This document shows positions 24,000 through 35,338 of a stretch of DNA of 64,000 nucleotides, in pieces. Source of the stretch: Brachypterus glaber (Eukaryota; Arthropoda; Insecta; Coleoptera; Kateretidae); the NCBI GenBank assembly GCA_958510825.1, contig OY294044.1, positions 101,470,893 through 101,534,892 on the forward strand, read 5' to 3'. The notes under the pieces are model-generated. The model made no database searches. It was given only the letters and a program-made list of their open reading frames with translations, and had not been told where the DNA came from. How positions within the stretch are numbered: position 1 is the first letter of the stretch; the number at the start of each line of letters is the position of its first letter. Position numbers and translations under genes: made by a program.

Positions 24000-24199
24000 N
24001 NNNNNNNNNNNNNNNNNNNNNNNNNNNNNNNNNNNNNNNNNNNNNNNNNNNNNNNNNNNNNNNNNNNNNNNNNNNNNNNNNNNNNNNNNNNNNNNNNNNN
24101 NNNNNNNNNNNNNNNNNNNNNNNNNNNNNNNNNNNNNNNNNNNNNNNNNNNNNNNNNNNNNNNNNNNNNNNNNNNNNNNNNNNNNNNNNNNNNNNNNNN
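24000..24199. other. Assembly gap (200 N)
   Basis: Exactly 200 N, a conventional placeholder of unknown true size. The right flank is the left arm of a minisatellite-armed foldback element (24200-25592), which probably broke the assembly. Confidence 0.95.
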
Positions 24200-25592
24200 T
24201 CTATTCCATAACATCTCTATTCCACACTACTCTACTCTGCACTACGTACTTGCTTAATATAATTTTTCCTTAGCGTAACAAAGTCGTTGCATTTATTAGT
24301 ATGTAATTAGTATTTTTGATTTTTGTTAATTATTATTTTAATAATTAATATGTATTGTATTTGTTGTAATAGATTTGTTTACTAAACATAGAAATTTAAA
24401 TTTATTATTTGTTTTTGGTAAAAACTATGTTTTTTTAAGTGAGTGTCAATTTTAATTAAGTCACATCCTGTCAATTTAATTCACTAACGGTAAGTAAATA
24501 ATACTTTTTAATTATAAATATTTATATTTTATGATATATTTTTTGAAAATCCTCTGTAGATGTTAAGGGTAGCGGGCCAAAGGCGCGGCACTTTCCGCTA
24601 CTTGAATAATGAATATACAGTGCGGTCCAAAAGTCACCCCCGTCCCCTCTTAACTTTTGAACGAGTTGAGATATCGATTTCAAATTTAGAACTCTTAAAT
24701 AAGACAACTTATACTATCTTTAAGCATTTATTTGATACTTTTATCTCTTAAAATGTGAGCAGGACATGGGGGATTTTCATTTAAATGGAAAGGGGGGGTC
24801 GTGTCATACATCATTTTAAAGCCTTTAAAAATCTCTATATAACTATACATTTTTAAAATTTTTAAACATGTTTTTTTAAGGTTTTGATTTTTCAGTTTTC
24901 TGTGCTAAAAAAATAAATTTTTAAGTTTTTTTTTTGTTAATTTTTATTTATGTCAACTAAAATTAATTTAAAAGTATAATTTACTTTTTTTTCATTATGA
25001 AATTAGGCATTTTGACAAAAAGGCCATTTTCAACCCTATTTTAAACCAAAAAAAAAATGTTTTAAAAAAAATAAAAAATATACAGTTAAATGGAGAATTT
25101 CATAAGCTTTAAAATGATGTATCACACGACCCACCTTTCCATTAAAAAAAATGTCGCCCCATGCCCCCCTGCCCACATTTTAAGAGCTAAAAGTATCAAA
25201 TATATTAGATAGTTTAAGTTGTCTTATTTAAGAGTTCTAAATTTGAAGTCGATATCTAAACTCGTTCAAAAGTTAAGAGGGGGGGGGTGACTTTTGGACC
25301 GCTCTGTATGTAGCACGCGGATCCCAGATATGCTGGAAGATATGTCAAAAGATATGTCTGCGCCTCCCATTCCACAGTTAATCAATGCTCGGCAAGCATT
25401 GTGGTAAGAATTATTATTAAATTATAGAGCGCAAACACAAATTTTAACGTTTTTGTTCCGCTAAGGAAAAAATATCCTTAGATATTAGGCAAGTACGTAG
25501 TGCAGAGTAGAGTAGTGTGGAATAGAGATGTTATGGGATAGAGAAATGTGGAATAGAGATGTTTGGAATAGAGAAATGTGGAATAGAGATGT
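24200..25592. mobile_element. Foldback with minisatellite arms, copy 1 (left end in gap)
   Basis: Left arm TCTATTCCATAACATCTCT, CCACACTACTCTACTC, TGCACTACGTACTTGC is mirrored by GCAAGTACGTAGTGCA at about 25489 and GAGTAGTGTGGAATAGAG. The right arm then repeats GTGGAATAGAGATGTT several times to 25592. A Tc1/mariner-like MITE is nested at 24618. The gap probably hides more left-arm repeats. Confidence 0.8.
24618..25306. mobile_element. Tc1/mariner-like MITE, family CAGTGCGGTCC, copy 2
   Basis: 689 bp; CAGTGCGGTCCAAAAGTCAC at the left, GTGACTTTTGGACCGCTCTG at the right, TA on both sides (24616, 25307). Arms and middle match copy 1. Confidence 0.92.
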
Positions 25593-26267
25593 TATAATGC
25601 CCTTAGGGACACTTAGATGGTAAACTTGTATAGTGTAAAACAATTTTTAATTGAATATATTGTATTTTTATTTTGTTATCTATTGGAACAAAATAAATTG
25701 AAATGAATTGATAATGTTTAAATATGTAAAAATTTACATGTAGACAAAAAAATCTAAATTTTGACCTTAACGCTAGCTTAGGGATAGTTAGAAACAACAA
25801 CAACAACAAGTTAGAAGTGTTAAAACAATTTATTTTGCCATATAAATCCTTGAGAAAATATCAAAATGCATTTTAGTTTGCGAATAAATAAATTAAATGA
25901 TGATGTGAAGGTTTTTATGTTAATTAGTAGCATGTAAAATCTAACAAAATGACTAATATAATTTCAAAGTAATTAAAGTAATTATATTAGGGAGGTACCT
26001 ATTATATTATTCTTCGACCAATGGTGTAATATCGTTGCATAAAAAAATATAAGAAATTTTAGATTTATTCTAAGTAAAAAATCTTATAGATTCAAAAAAA
26101 AAAATTATATATACTCGTATATCCGCGTAAAAAAATATCTCCGAATTCATTGTAAAATAATATAAAATATTGGTTGTAGCGCTGTAAATTATTTTAAAAT
26201 TACACAAAATTACAACAATAATGTAAAACTATTTCAAATTATATAGATTTATATTAATTTACACATA
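25593..26267. other. No gene seen
   Basis: AT-rich, with a short (CAA)n at about 25797-25808. No supportable feature. Confidence 0.4.
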
Positions 26268-26277
26268 TCAATTACAG

Positions 26278-26474
26278 AGGGGCAAGTCACAGGGGCGATC
26301 TTCGTCCCTTCGCGATGCGATATAAGGCGATATCGGGGGCGATATCGAGGCGACATCGGACAATCTCGAGGCGATATCGGGTAATCTCGAGGATATATGG
26401 GCGATACTGATTAATTTAAAGCTCGATATTAAGGCGATATTTCGTCCCTCAAATGAAGAGTGACTTGACCCTCG
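26278..26474. mobile_element. GC-rich 197-bp element with 10-bp target duplication
   Basis: Flanked by direct repeats TCAATTACAG (26268-26277 and 26475-26484). Ends AGGGGCAAGTCAC and GTGACTTGACCCTC. The interior repeats GGCGATATCG-like words about nine times with TCTCGAGG, and is far GC-richer than its surroundings. A 9-10 bp duplication suggests Mutator-like rather than Tc1/mariner or hAT, a tentative placement. Confidence 0.8.
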
Positions 26475-26982
26475 TCAATTACAGACTAAAGCTTTGTTCG
26501 GGATACGCTAGAATCAGTTCTGGACTACTGTTTATTGGTTATTTAAAGTCACATGGTAATAAGGATGCCATTGGTCAGAACCAGTTCTGAACACTTCTGA
26601 ACTCGAATCTCGAACAAGCCTTACGTACCTACTTTAATAGAAAATTACATGTCAGTTCATGGTACCTTAGATTTTTGGCAACCAATCTAGCTTTTTTTTA
26701 CAGTGTAGATAGGTAATCCTTTATTTTTCTTACAGTAATGAGTGAGTAAGGGTCAGGGTGAGGGTTTTACTATGGTCTGTTTCAGCAAGCAAGATAGTAA
26801 ATTAAAAATCGCACAGTAAATATTTTAAAAACAGATTAAAATATTGGATTTGCGAATATACTGCGTAGTTTGTTTTATAAAACATAACTATATTCTATAC
26901 ACAAACATACAGCCCGCGTGAAAAGTACGAAACACGTTGAATGATAGGTAAGTTGTGTGGCCAAGAATGTACAAGGCAAAAT

Positions 26983-27127
26983 ATTTGAAGGGATAGGGGA
27001 ATCTCAACGCCAGTGCAGTAGTAGGGATAGGAGTTGTTTCGGTGATCCTCGCATCTGCAGTCTGCATCTAATTTGAACACGGCCAATGAGGGACACTGGC
27101 GTTGAGATTCCCCTATCCCCTTCAAAT
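26983..27127. repeat. Hairpin with arms of about 33 bp
   Basis: GAATCTCAACGCCAGTG is mirrored by CACTGGCGTTGAGATTC, and ATTTGAAGGGATAGGG by CCCTATCCCCTTCAAAT; only one base differs. The 80-bp centre is GC-richer (GATCCTCGCATCTGCAG). Confidence 0.9.
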
Positions 27128-27138
27128 CTTTTGCTTAG

Positions 27139-27230
27139 TGTTACGCCCATGTTAATGGTATAAGAAAATAGCGTTACAGGGGGGGACTTCGGGTCCAAAA
27201 TGATCAAAATTTACGTTCCCTTACTGTGCG
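27139..27230. repeat. GTTACGCCCATGTTAATGG repeat, copy 1
   Basis: GTGTTACGCCCATGTTAATG, GGAAAATAGCGTTACAGGGG-like sequence and AAAATGATCAAAATTT; further copies at 36225 and 36757. Confidence 0.75.
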
Positions 27231-27270
27231 ATTTTTAATTTACTATCTTGCTTGAAAAAACAGACCATAG

Positions 27271-29301
27271 TCCAAAATCTTTTTAATTTTGTTTAAAAAA
27301 AATCAGCAATACTTTCTAATCTATTTAAAAAATCTAAGTTATAAGAAGCAAAATCCTCAAAGAGCTAAACATTAGGGTTAAAATAAGTAATTAAAAATGG
27401 CAAACCAAACTGAAATGTAGATAGGTTATCTAAGGATAATTCTAATTAAAATGAGTCATTAGTATTGACCAAGTACAAGACTTTTGGTTGGATTTAGCCT
27501 TGTTTTTCTGCTAAAACTTCGGCCTAGATAAAAGAGGTATGTGTGAAACTTCTTGAGAAGGTTTAGTTTTAACCCTTGATATTCAATGTATCGACCACCC
27601 CTCGTATACACATAAAACCTAATATTTTTGAAAAAATAAATAGATGCGCCACCCTAAAGGTTAATTTGACTGCATTTTGCAAATGTTTTGCAAATGTTAA
27701 GTTACAACAGACTGCAAACGAAAACTGTGACCTCAAATTATTGATATTCAAATACTTTACCATTGTTTGCACAATGTCCTTTATTCAAATTTTATACTTA
27801 AATTCTATTGTTAATTCAAATATAATCGCAGACGAACATTATAAAATATAAAAAGTACGGGAAATTTGTCCAAAATGACCCCTGCGGCAAAACGACTCAC
27901 CAAGTTTTAAGGATCATAACTGTCAACGATTAATTTTTTATACAGCCCCACAAAAAAATTGTTCTGTTTCTAACAGAAATGTGATATGTGATGCTTTCTA
28001 TAGATTTTGTGTTGCTGAATCCAAATCTAAACTCAGAATTTACCCATCAAGTCCGATTTTGGAGGAAAAATGGTGCCAAAATTACGTTTTTTTTTTTGGG
28101 AGGACTAATTTATTAGTGAATATTTGAAATATTAACTATTTTAATTAATTTATAATACCAATTTGAAAATGGAAGTAGAGGAAGCAAATAGAAATAGACA
28201 GTACCTATATTAAGCGACAAGTAAAAAATGGGATGAATAGGAGCAACATGCTGTGAGTAAACACTTGTTTACAAAACAAAAAGGACTGTAGAAATAGACA
28301 TTTACAAAAATGGTTGTAAAAAAATAATCTTAAATTGACGTTACGCAAAATAGTATATTAAAGTACTAGTTGCATAACACTCACTACTACTTTAGAAAAC
28401 TCGCCGCAAGCGGCTCGTTCGATCTTGTACTCGTGCCCTAAAAACGTGTTATGAAACGAGTTCTCTAACAATTTTTGCAGCTTGGCTCTAAAATTAAAAA
28501 AAAAAAACTTACATTTAAATTTTTGACCGATTTAGGGATATTTATTTCGGGTTGGCATTACAATTTTCGCAATGTTTGAAATTCAAAGAACAAACGTTAT
28601 TTTGATATCTTTTATCTATCCCTTTTTTACTGCAAGTAACCAAGCCATAATTTTAACACGTAAAAATTAACTTAAAACATAATTTCGTAGAAAACAAAAC
28701 TTAAAAACTATGTTCACATTTGCATGGAAGACGTCGTTCATTTGTCGACAGGATCCTGTTGTCAACCCAAAAGAAAAACAAAGGACTAACCTCTTATTGG
28801 CCTATAAGAACACGCAAAAGGAGTGAGATTTTGAGCTTATATTAGTCACAAAATAGAAAAAATGCTTTTGATATAAGAGTCACGTCTTAAAATTAATGCA
28901 AAAAAACTTTAGTTAATTTGCAGGATCAACTGATTAATATAACAGCCATTTTACAGAAAAAAAAGACATTAAAGCTAATGTTTTTCCATTGGCAAAATAT
29001 AAACCATTAGATCTGCTGGTCGATTGCGCAAGCATGTATTAGATGGAAGCCGTTCGAAGGAAAGGCCACTTGTATACATAATAATAACAATAATAATGGG
29101 CTGGGTTTCTCATAAATAAATTAAAGCCTCAAGGTTATCCAAAACTGGTCTCCCAAACACATTGCATTTCCTGACCGCATTGTGCTCTGTTGCAATACTG
29201 TCGATTCGTCATTTAAAACTTGTACCACTTACACTCAGAAAAGTTTTCATGGCTCTATTTCTGCTATAACTATAGTAATAGAGGCCTGAAAACTTCTAAT
29301 A
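27271..29301. other. No gene seen
   Basis: AT-rich; the plus-strand frame at 27576-27851 has no family resemblance and overlaps an equally long minus-strand frame. GTTGCTGAATCCAAATCT at about 28012 resembles the internal motif of several foldback elements. No element boundaries found. Confidence 0.4.
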
Positions 29302-30139
29302 TACCGGGTGTTTTTTTAACCTGAAACTTTCAAATATCTCGAATACTATGCATTTTAGAAAAAAAAATGTCGGACAAAATTTGTTTATTTTAATGGTTGA
29401 AACAAAATGGCGTATTTATTTTTTACGGATATTTACGTTTTCAAGGTCATTTCAATGTCAACTTTGTTTTTTTAAGTACAAACATATATTTTGTTTACTG
29501 TTATTTAATTCTCCTCAAAAAAAAAATTATTTGTAAAAAACTTTTTTTGATCGGACTTTTAGTTGCAGAGATAACACAGCCACACAAAATTAAAAAAGTT
29601 GCATCTTCGACGGACTTGACTAGTCAATTTCTATGTATTTTGAGCCGCTGAATCCAAATCTGAGGTCGAAGTTAAAAAGTTAGCTGTTATTTTTACCATA
29701 ACCTCAAAAAACATATCATATCATTGCGAAAAGGTTCTGTTGAAAATGGGAGCTAACTTTTAAATTCCGACCTCAGATTCCGATTCAGCGGCTCAAAATA
29801 CAGAGGGAGTGACTAGTCATGTTCGTCGGAGATGCAACTTTTTTTAATTTTGTGTGGCTGTGTTATCTCTGCAACTAAAAGTCCGATCAAAAAAAGTTTT
29901 TTACAAAAGATTTTTATTTTTTTGAGGAAAATTAAATAACAGTAAAAAATATATATGTTTCTATTTAAAAAAACAAAGTTGACCTTGAAATGACTTTGAA
30001 AACGTAAATATGCTTAAAAAATAAATACGCCATTTTGTTTCCCCCATTAAAATAAACGTTTTGTGTTTGACATTTTTTTTTCTAAAATGCATAGTATTCG
30101 AGATATTTGAAAGTATTAGGTTAAAAAAAACACCCGGTA
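29302..30139. mobile_element. Large foldback with TACCGGGTG ends
   Basis: TACCGGGTGTTTTTTTAACC against AAAAAAACACCCGGTA; arms of nearly 280 bp stay paired through TCTCGAATACTATGCATTTT and its complement, and TCGGACTTTTAGTTGCAGAG and its complement, up to the central CAGCCACACAAA element. Confidence 0.9.
29577..29860. mobile_element. Foldback, family CAGCCACACAAA, copy 2, at the centre of a larger one
   Basis: CAGCCACACAAAATT and AATTTTGTGTGGCTG, arms as in copy 1 (GACTTGACTAGTCAATTTC, GAGCCGCTGAATCC and mirror). It sits almost exactly at the symmetry axis of the TACCGGGTG element. Confidence 0.85.
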
Positions 30140-30229
30140 TAATGTTTAGTAATACTAGTTAACAAAATTATGCATTTCTTTACACCTTGTGAGTTAGTAG
30201 TAAAAAATAAAACACTTTAAAAAAATTTA

Positions 30230-30520
30230 ATATTTATTTTTTTTTGGGAAAAACAAAAAAGATCTTTTTCTTTTGGCAAAACGACAAATTTTTGAAAAAT
30301 AAAGTTTTTCAAAAAAAAATATTAAATTTTTTTTATTCTTTTTCCGAAAAACGAAAAATATCTGATTTTTTTTTTAATGACAGTTTTTCATTTTTTTTTT
30401 AACTTTTTTTTTTTGGGACTAGCTACTTTCAAAATTTGTAGAATTGATCCTTAACAAATTGTCCTGAAAAAGTTACGTTAATCGGATTTTTTTTTTAATG
30501 TTTTTAAAAGCCAATTGCGT
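30230..30520. repeat. Dispersed repeat relative, low complexity
   Basis: Long A and T runs with AAACGAAAAAT words, then GTCCTGAAAAAGTTACGTTAATCGG, as in the copies near 21.5, 51.3 and 59.4 kb. Boundaries uncertain. Confidence 0.5.
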
Positions 30521-30979
30521 GCGGAAAGAGACATCTTTCCGCACAGTAGTAGAAAAAAATCTGTAAACATTTTTTTTGCGTCTCGACGTTTTATATGGAA
30601 AAATGTGATTTCGGAGAAAAAAATTCTGTATACTGGTTCGATCATTTCTGTAAATTTTGAAGATTTCACCTACCTATTTTTTTTTTCTGTATACCTAGTA
30701 TACCTACGTATACCTAGAATGTTACGCTAGAGTAGACGGATATAGCAAGATAAGGTTTGACCAAATAAGATAGTAAACTGGTAAATGGTAAGTAGATGCG
30801 TGGTGCAATATAAAAGTATCAATAATTGATACACAAATCAGCTTGTTTCATTGAGAATTCAGTTTAGACAACAAGTCGTTAATATATGTAGTTCTTCGTA
30901 TTCTGTGGTATACTAAACGCCGTGGGACAAATCTAAAGGGGTAGAAGCAGAAGAAGAAAAAGAAGAAGAAGAAGAAAAA

Positions 30980-30980
<1 letters not shown>

Positions 30981-31010
<30 letters not shown>

Positions 31011-31228
31011 AAGAAGAAGAAGAAGAAGAAGAAGAAGAAGAAGAAGAAGAAGAAGAAGAAGAAGAAGAAGAAGAAGAAGAAGAAGAAGAAGAAGAAGAAG
31101 AAGAAGAAGAAGAAGAAGAAGAAGAAGAAGAAGAAGAAGAAGAAGAAGAAGAAGAAGAAGAAGAAGAAGAAGAAGAAGAAGAAGAAGAAGAAGAAGAAGA
31201 AGAAGAAGAAGAAGAAGAAGAAGAAGAA
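30981..31228. repeat. Microsatellite (AAG)n, about 82 perfect units
   Basis: 248 bp of uninterrupted AAG, preceded by 40 bp of interrupted units and followed by three TGAACAA words. The poly-Ser and poly-Leu frames across it are artefacts. Confidence 0.98.
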
Positions 31229-31239
31229 TGAACAATGAA

Positions 31240-31490
31240 CAATGAACTAATAACTCTTCTCTTTAGAATACCCATACCGTTAATATAAAGTATCGCCAGC
31301 ATCTCGGTTTGCTTGTAAACTAATAGTAGGTATATTCAGGCTTGAACAATAACAATAACCACTAACTGTTATTGTTTTCTCTGTCAGAGCAAAGCTGTGT
31401 GAGTAAGAGAGACGAATGTGTATGTTGACTACGTTTTTGTCAGTTTTTACGAATGAAGTGCATATTCTAGAGAGAAGAGTTATTAATTCG
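31240..31490. mobile_element. Foldback abutting the AAG tract
   Basis: GAACTAATAACTCTTCTCTT and TAGAAT are mirrored by ATTCTAGAGAGAAGAGTT and ATTAATTC about 220 bp on. Confidence 0.65.
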
Positions 31491-31731
31491 TGGTTAAGAA
31501 TATATTTTTGAGTTACATAAAAGTTAAAGAACAAGAAAGTAAAAAAAAGATGGGAAATAAACTATAGATATTGAAGTTTATTTATTAAAAATTAAAAGAA
31601 AAGGGGACAAGATAAGAATTTTATTCAGAAGCATACAGAAAAACGTCCTTTATATGCATTATTAAAAGTTGTAAAATGTATCATTTTTGTTTACTTGATT
31701 TAAAGTTAAAAAAGTTTTTTATTTTTAACCT

Positions 31732-31759
31732 AGGTTAGATATGAATTCATATCTAACCT
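31732..31759. repeat. Perfect 28-bp palindrome
   Basis: AGGTTAGATATGAA is followed directly by its exact complement; the centre is GAATTC. Confidence 0.95.
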
Positions 31760-31870
31760 GTTTTTTAGCCTCGGCCAAATAGCATCTCTCAGGTTGGAAA
31801 TGTTTCATTTTCTTATTAAGTTAGAAATATACCTACTATTAAATTCTAATTTGGATATTATCATCGTAGT

Positions 31871-32458
31871 CAGAGCCAGATTTCCCATTAGGCAAACCTA
31901 GGCAATTATCTTCACGGTAAAAAATTAATGTAAAATATTGTTAACCTTTTCAGGGACGAATTTTTTGTTTAAATTAATTTAGTAGCAAAAGTTAAAAATG
32001 CTTTTTATTTTCAAAACAAGTAAACAAGTGAAGATGTCTGAATCTTGGCCATTGGATGTCGCTTTTGGTTGGAAACAAAGCAAAAGGCAACAGCTGAGCA
32101 ATAAAAAATTTGGTGATTTTCATTTTTTCAGTTTATTTTTAAACGTACACATATTATGTGCTTATGTCCCTGAAGAGGTTAAAGTACCTTACTCTCGACC
32201 TTAGTTTACTGAGTAATTTTAGTATATTTGACCATGTCGAATTTATGATTTTACAGTTTAAGGATGAAAATTTTAGGCGGCGGAAAATTCTTAGATGACG
32301 ACAAACTGTTTTTCTTTTTTATTGTCATCAAATAATTGAGACTGAAGAAGTTTGATTATGAGTCGTGCAGTGGATGTCTTTTTTTGTTATCAGTTTAATT
32401 TTTGGGTGTGGCGTGTTATCTATTGTCTACGGCAACAACTTCAGTAAATCTGGCCCTG
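31871..32458. mobile_element. hAT-like non-autonomous element
   Basis: CAGAGCCAGATTTCCCATTA at the left and TAAATCTGGCCCTG at the right, with ATTAGGCAAACCTAGGCAAT just inside, a layout common in insect hAT elements. No clear 8-bp duplication. The 68-codon frame inside has no transposase motif. Confidence 0.65.
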
Positions 32459-32925
32459 CAAGAAGATTACGTTTTAAATATTAAAACATTCATCGTATTA
32501 TACACGCAGCTGATATTCTTAAAAATTTATTCAGATACCTGTAAAAAAAATTTATATATGGGTTCAGAAACTTTTTATAAAAATATTTTAACATGGTTTT
32601 TCAAAAAAAAAAAAAAAATAATAAATAATAATCAATGTTAAATAGAGTTTACTTTGATTGAATTTTGCATTGGAAAAAGGTATGCAGATTTAAAAAAATT
32701 TATTGTTATACTTTACAAAAAAGCTATTACTTTCCTGTTACACTTTCTGCCGATTTCAAAAAAGCTTTTGATTCATCAAAACAACATAATACTTTTTCCT
32801 ATAGGACTAGGTTCATTAAAATCAAAAACGAAAAAAAATTCAAAAAAAGTTTTTCAAAAAAAGTGCAGGATTTCGCTTGGATTAAAACCTTAAAAAAATG
32901 CAAATGCAAATGGCATGAAAAACAC

Positions 32926-33128
32926 CTATGGTCTGTTTCATCAAGCAAGAGAGTAAATTAGAAATCGCACAGTGAATATTTTCAAAACAAATTCGAATAT
33001 TGGATGTGCGAATACACTGCGTAGTTTATTTTATAAAACTATATTCTATATACTATTCAAACCTGTTTTAAAAATATTTACTGTGCGATTTTTAATTTAC
33101 TCTCTTGCTTGATGAAAAAAGACCATAG
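32926..33128. mobile_element. MITE, family CTATGGTCTGTTTCA, copy 2
   Basis: 203 bp: CTATGGTCTGTTTCATCAAG against CTTGATGAAAAAAGACCATAG and AGAAATCGCACAGTG against CTGTGCGATTTTTAAT. A complete, uninterrupted copy of the element at 26770. Confidence 0.9.
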
Positions 33129-33729
33129 TTAGTGGCACTTTATTTGATCAACCGGCAGTTACTTAAGATCTGTGTTTTGGTAATTTTGAAAGTAAACTTG
33201 ATATGGATAATTTTCTAACTAGAAGTTGCGAAGAGTAAAATGATAAACCCTATTAGTAGTACATAGTTCAAAAAATGCGGTAGCATGAAGAAACTCAATA
33301 AATAAAGCGCTCTTAAAGAAACATGCATGTGGACACTTTCAATAACAAAAGTGAAGGTATTTTAGTTTATTATCATGAAAATATTGCATTTATTATTGAT
33401 TTTATTATTTAAATATCTATTGTTTGAATATTACTTACCGTTTAACATTTTTTTAATTTAATATATTAATTAGTTTTATAATTGTATTTGTAAATGATAA
33501 AGGTCATCAGGTCCGCACTGGACCAGTTTGACCACAATATGACAGGGATCATTCTGGGCCCCATAAGTAACGAATAATAAGGTATAATCAACCTTTGTAC
33601 AGAACGACTATAAACTAAACTAAACATTTAGTAATGTCTATGGTAAAATTATTTAAAAACTACTGCTTAAATAAAACACACACTTTTTTTCAAAAAAAAC
33701 TCAAATATTAATAAAAAGTTTTTTAACAT
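33129..33729. other. No gene seen
   Basis: AT-rich with one GC-richer patch (33506-33580, GGTCCGCACTGGACCAG). No frame or element ends. Confidence 0.4.
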
Positions 33730-34173
33730 CTAACATCTCTACTCCGTAACAACTCTACTCCACACTATAGACACTCGATTAGCCACTTGTCTTAACTCAA
33801 AAGAATATTTGTCATGCTAAGTCACTGTCAAAAATGAATTCAGTTTATTAATTACTTACATATTAGTGCATGTTAAGAGTACGCGGTTATTGTTGCTTTT
33901 AGAATAATTCATTTATGATTGTTCTAGATTTACATTTAAAGATAAACGTTTTCTAGGAAAAAAATAAAATAAACTAGAAGAAGAAGATTCTTTGTTCTTT
34001 GAACTGCTCATTTATTATTAAGTGGCTAATAAAGTGCATATAGTGTGGAGTAGAGTTGTTACGGAGTAGAGATGTTATGGAGTAGAGATGTTACGGAGTA
34101 GAGTTGTTGTGGAGTAGGAATGTTATGGAGTAGGGATGTTAGGGAGTAGAGAAATTTAGAGTAGAGATGTTAG
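33730..34173. mobile_element. Foldback with minisatellite arms, copy 2
   Basis: Left arm CTAACATCTCTACTCCGTAA, CACACTATAGAC, TTAGCCACTTG; right arm CAAGTGGCTAA-like, ATAGTGTGGAGTAGAG and then about eight tandem units of GGAGTAGAGATGTTAC-like 17-mers. Same architecture as 24200-25592 with one-letter drift in the unit (GGAATAGAG / GGAGTAGAG). Confidence 0.85.
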
Positions 34174-34329
34174 TCTGCCGAAAAAAAAATAAAATAAAAA
34201 TAAAAAAAATGTTTTTGAAAAAAAATAACTTTTACTCAATTTTACCCTCTTAAGTTAAGAGTCTTAAACAACCCCGATTTTTACCAAAAACTATTCTAGC
34301 CTAGAGCTTTGGATAAGCAAATTTGAAGT

Positions 34330-34400
34330 ATTTATCTCAAAGCTTTTTTGAGTTATCGTGATCACAAATTTTTAGGACCGACCCAGAGACAGACAGACAT
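34330..34400 (+). repeat. GACAGACAGACA-type dispersed repeat end
   Basis: GAGTTATCGTGATCACAAAT then ACCCAGAGACAGACAGACAT. The same layout is at 59560-59620. Confidence 0.6.
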
Positions 34401-35338
34401 ACAGACTGGTATTTTTTTGACGAAAATCATCTTTTTTGCATGCAAAACGTCGAGAAACGTAAAAAAAGTAAAAAAGAACAATTTTTTTACTAATGCAAGA
34501 CTCTTTTTGGGGAAAGTAATTAAACCTGAGACAATGAAAAAGTCCGGGCCTGAAGGTAATAGGTAAAACAAGAAGTTATTAGTATTTATAGATGATATTA
34601 GAAATATATATTATAGTCTCTAAATAAAAAAAAAACAAAAGACTATGTTGGGGAGGGCTACTGTTTTTTTTTTTCGTGTTCACTATTTTGTGAACTGTGT
34701 TTTCATTAGATATGATTTTTGTTAAATAATAGTTTTTATGAAGGCTTAAGGAGACAAAAACAAAACAAAAAACAAAAAGGAGTTTAAAATTTTTTAAAAA
34801 TTGGATTTATGACTCGAAATTTTACGCTAAAGTTAGGTCTTACATAAGATTTCCTCAGAAATTTTTATTAAGATTACCTCGAAAATCTTGAAAATTATCT
34901 TAAAAAGGTACCATGTTTCGTAAAGAAGGAATTTCCTCAAATCTCCTTGAGATATTACCTCCAAGATTTCCTTTGTTAAATTGTTGCTTATTTGTGTACC
35001 TGATTTTCTTAGCGTTTTAGCTCTCGTTTTAAAACTTTCATGTATAACTCAAAATTTTATCGTTAAACTTTGACTTATAACTCGACATTTCGAGCGATAA
35101 TAGTTTATCAAAAAAAGTTTCTTGTAAAACCCATTTTTAAAAATTTACATGTAATCTTACAGTTTTAGATGAATAATATTGTAAAACATTTACAATCTAG
35201 TAAATCTGCATTGAATTACATTTATTTGCAGAATCATAGGTATTTTTGGCAATTGGTTAGTGCGCGCTCTGGTAAATTAATCTATTTTAGACACAACAGT
35301 TTGGAACTGAGATATCGATATATGCTCAATTTGGAAGG
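34401..35338. other. No gene seen
   Basis: AT-rich with many A and T runs. The overlapping frames at 34348-34571 on both strands lie in repeat-like sequence. Confidence 0.4.

Larger units (their letters stand above)
26770..27270. mobile_element. MITE, family CTATGGTCTGTTTCA, copy 1, with insertions
   Basis: CTATGGTCTGTTTCAGCAAG and AAATTAAAAATCGCACAGT are mirrored by GTGCGATTTTTAATTTAC and CAGACCATAG. The middle carries a perfect-armed hairpin (26983-27127) and a GTTACGCCCATG repeat (27139). Confidence 0.85.

Noticed and set aside
23960..24257. Frames running across the N gap
   Set aside because: They exist only because N codons contain no stops.
30913..31302. 129-codon poly-Ser and 100-codon poly-Leu frames
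   Set aside because: They are translations of the perfect AAG microsatellite.
32402..32961. Three overlapping lysine-rich frames
   Set aside because: A-run driven composition, no motif, and partly within mobile elements.
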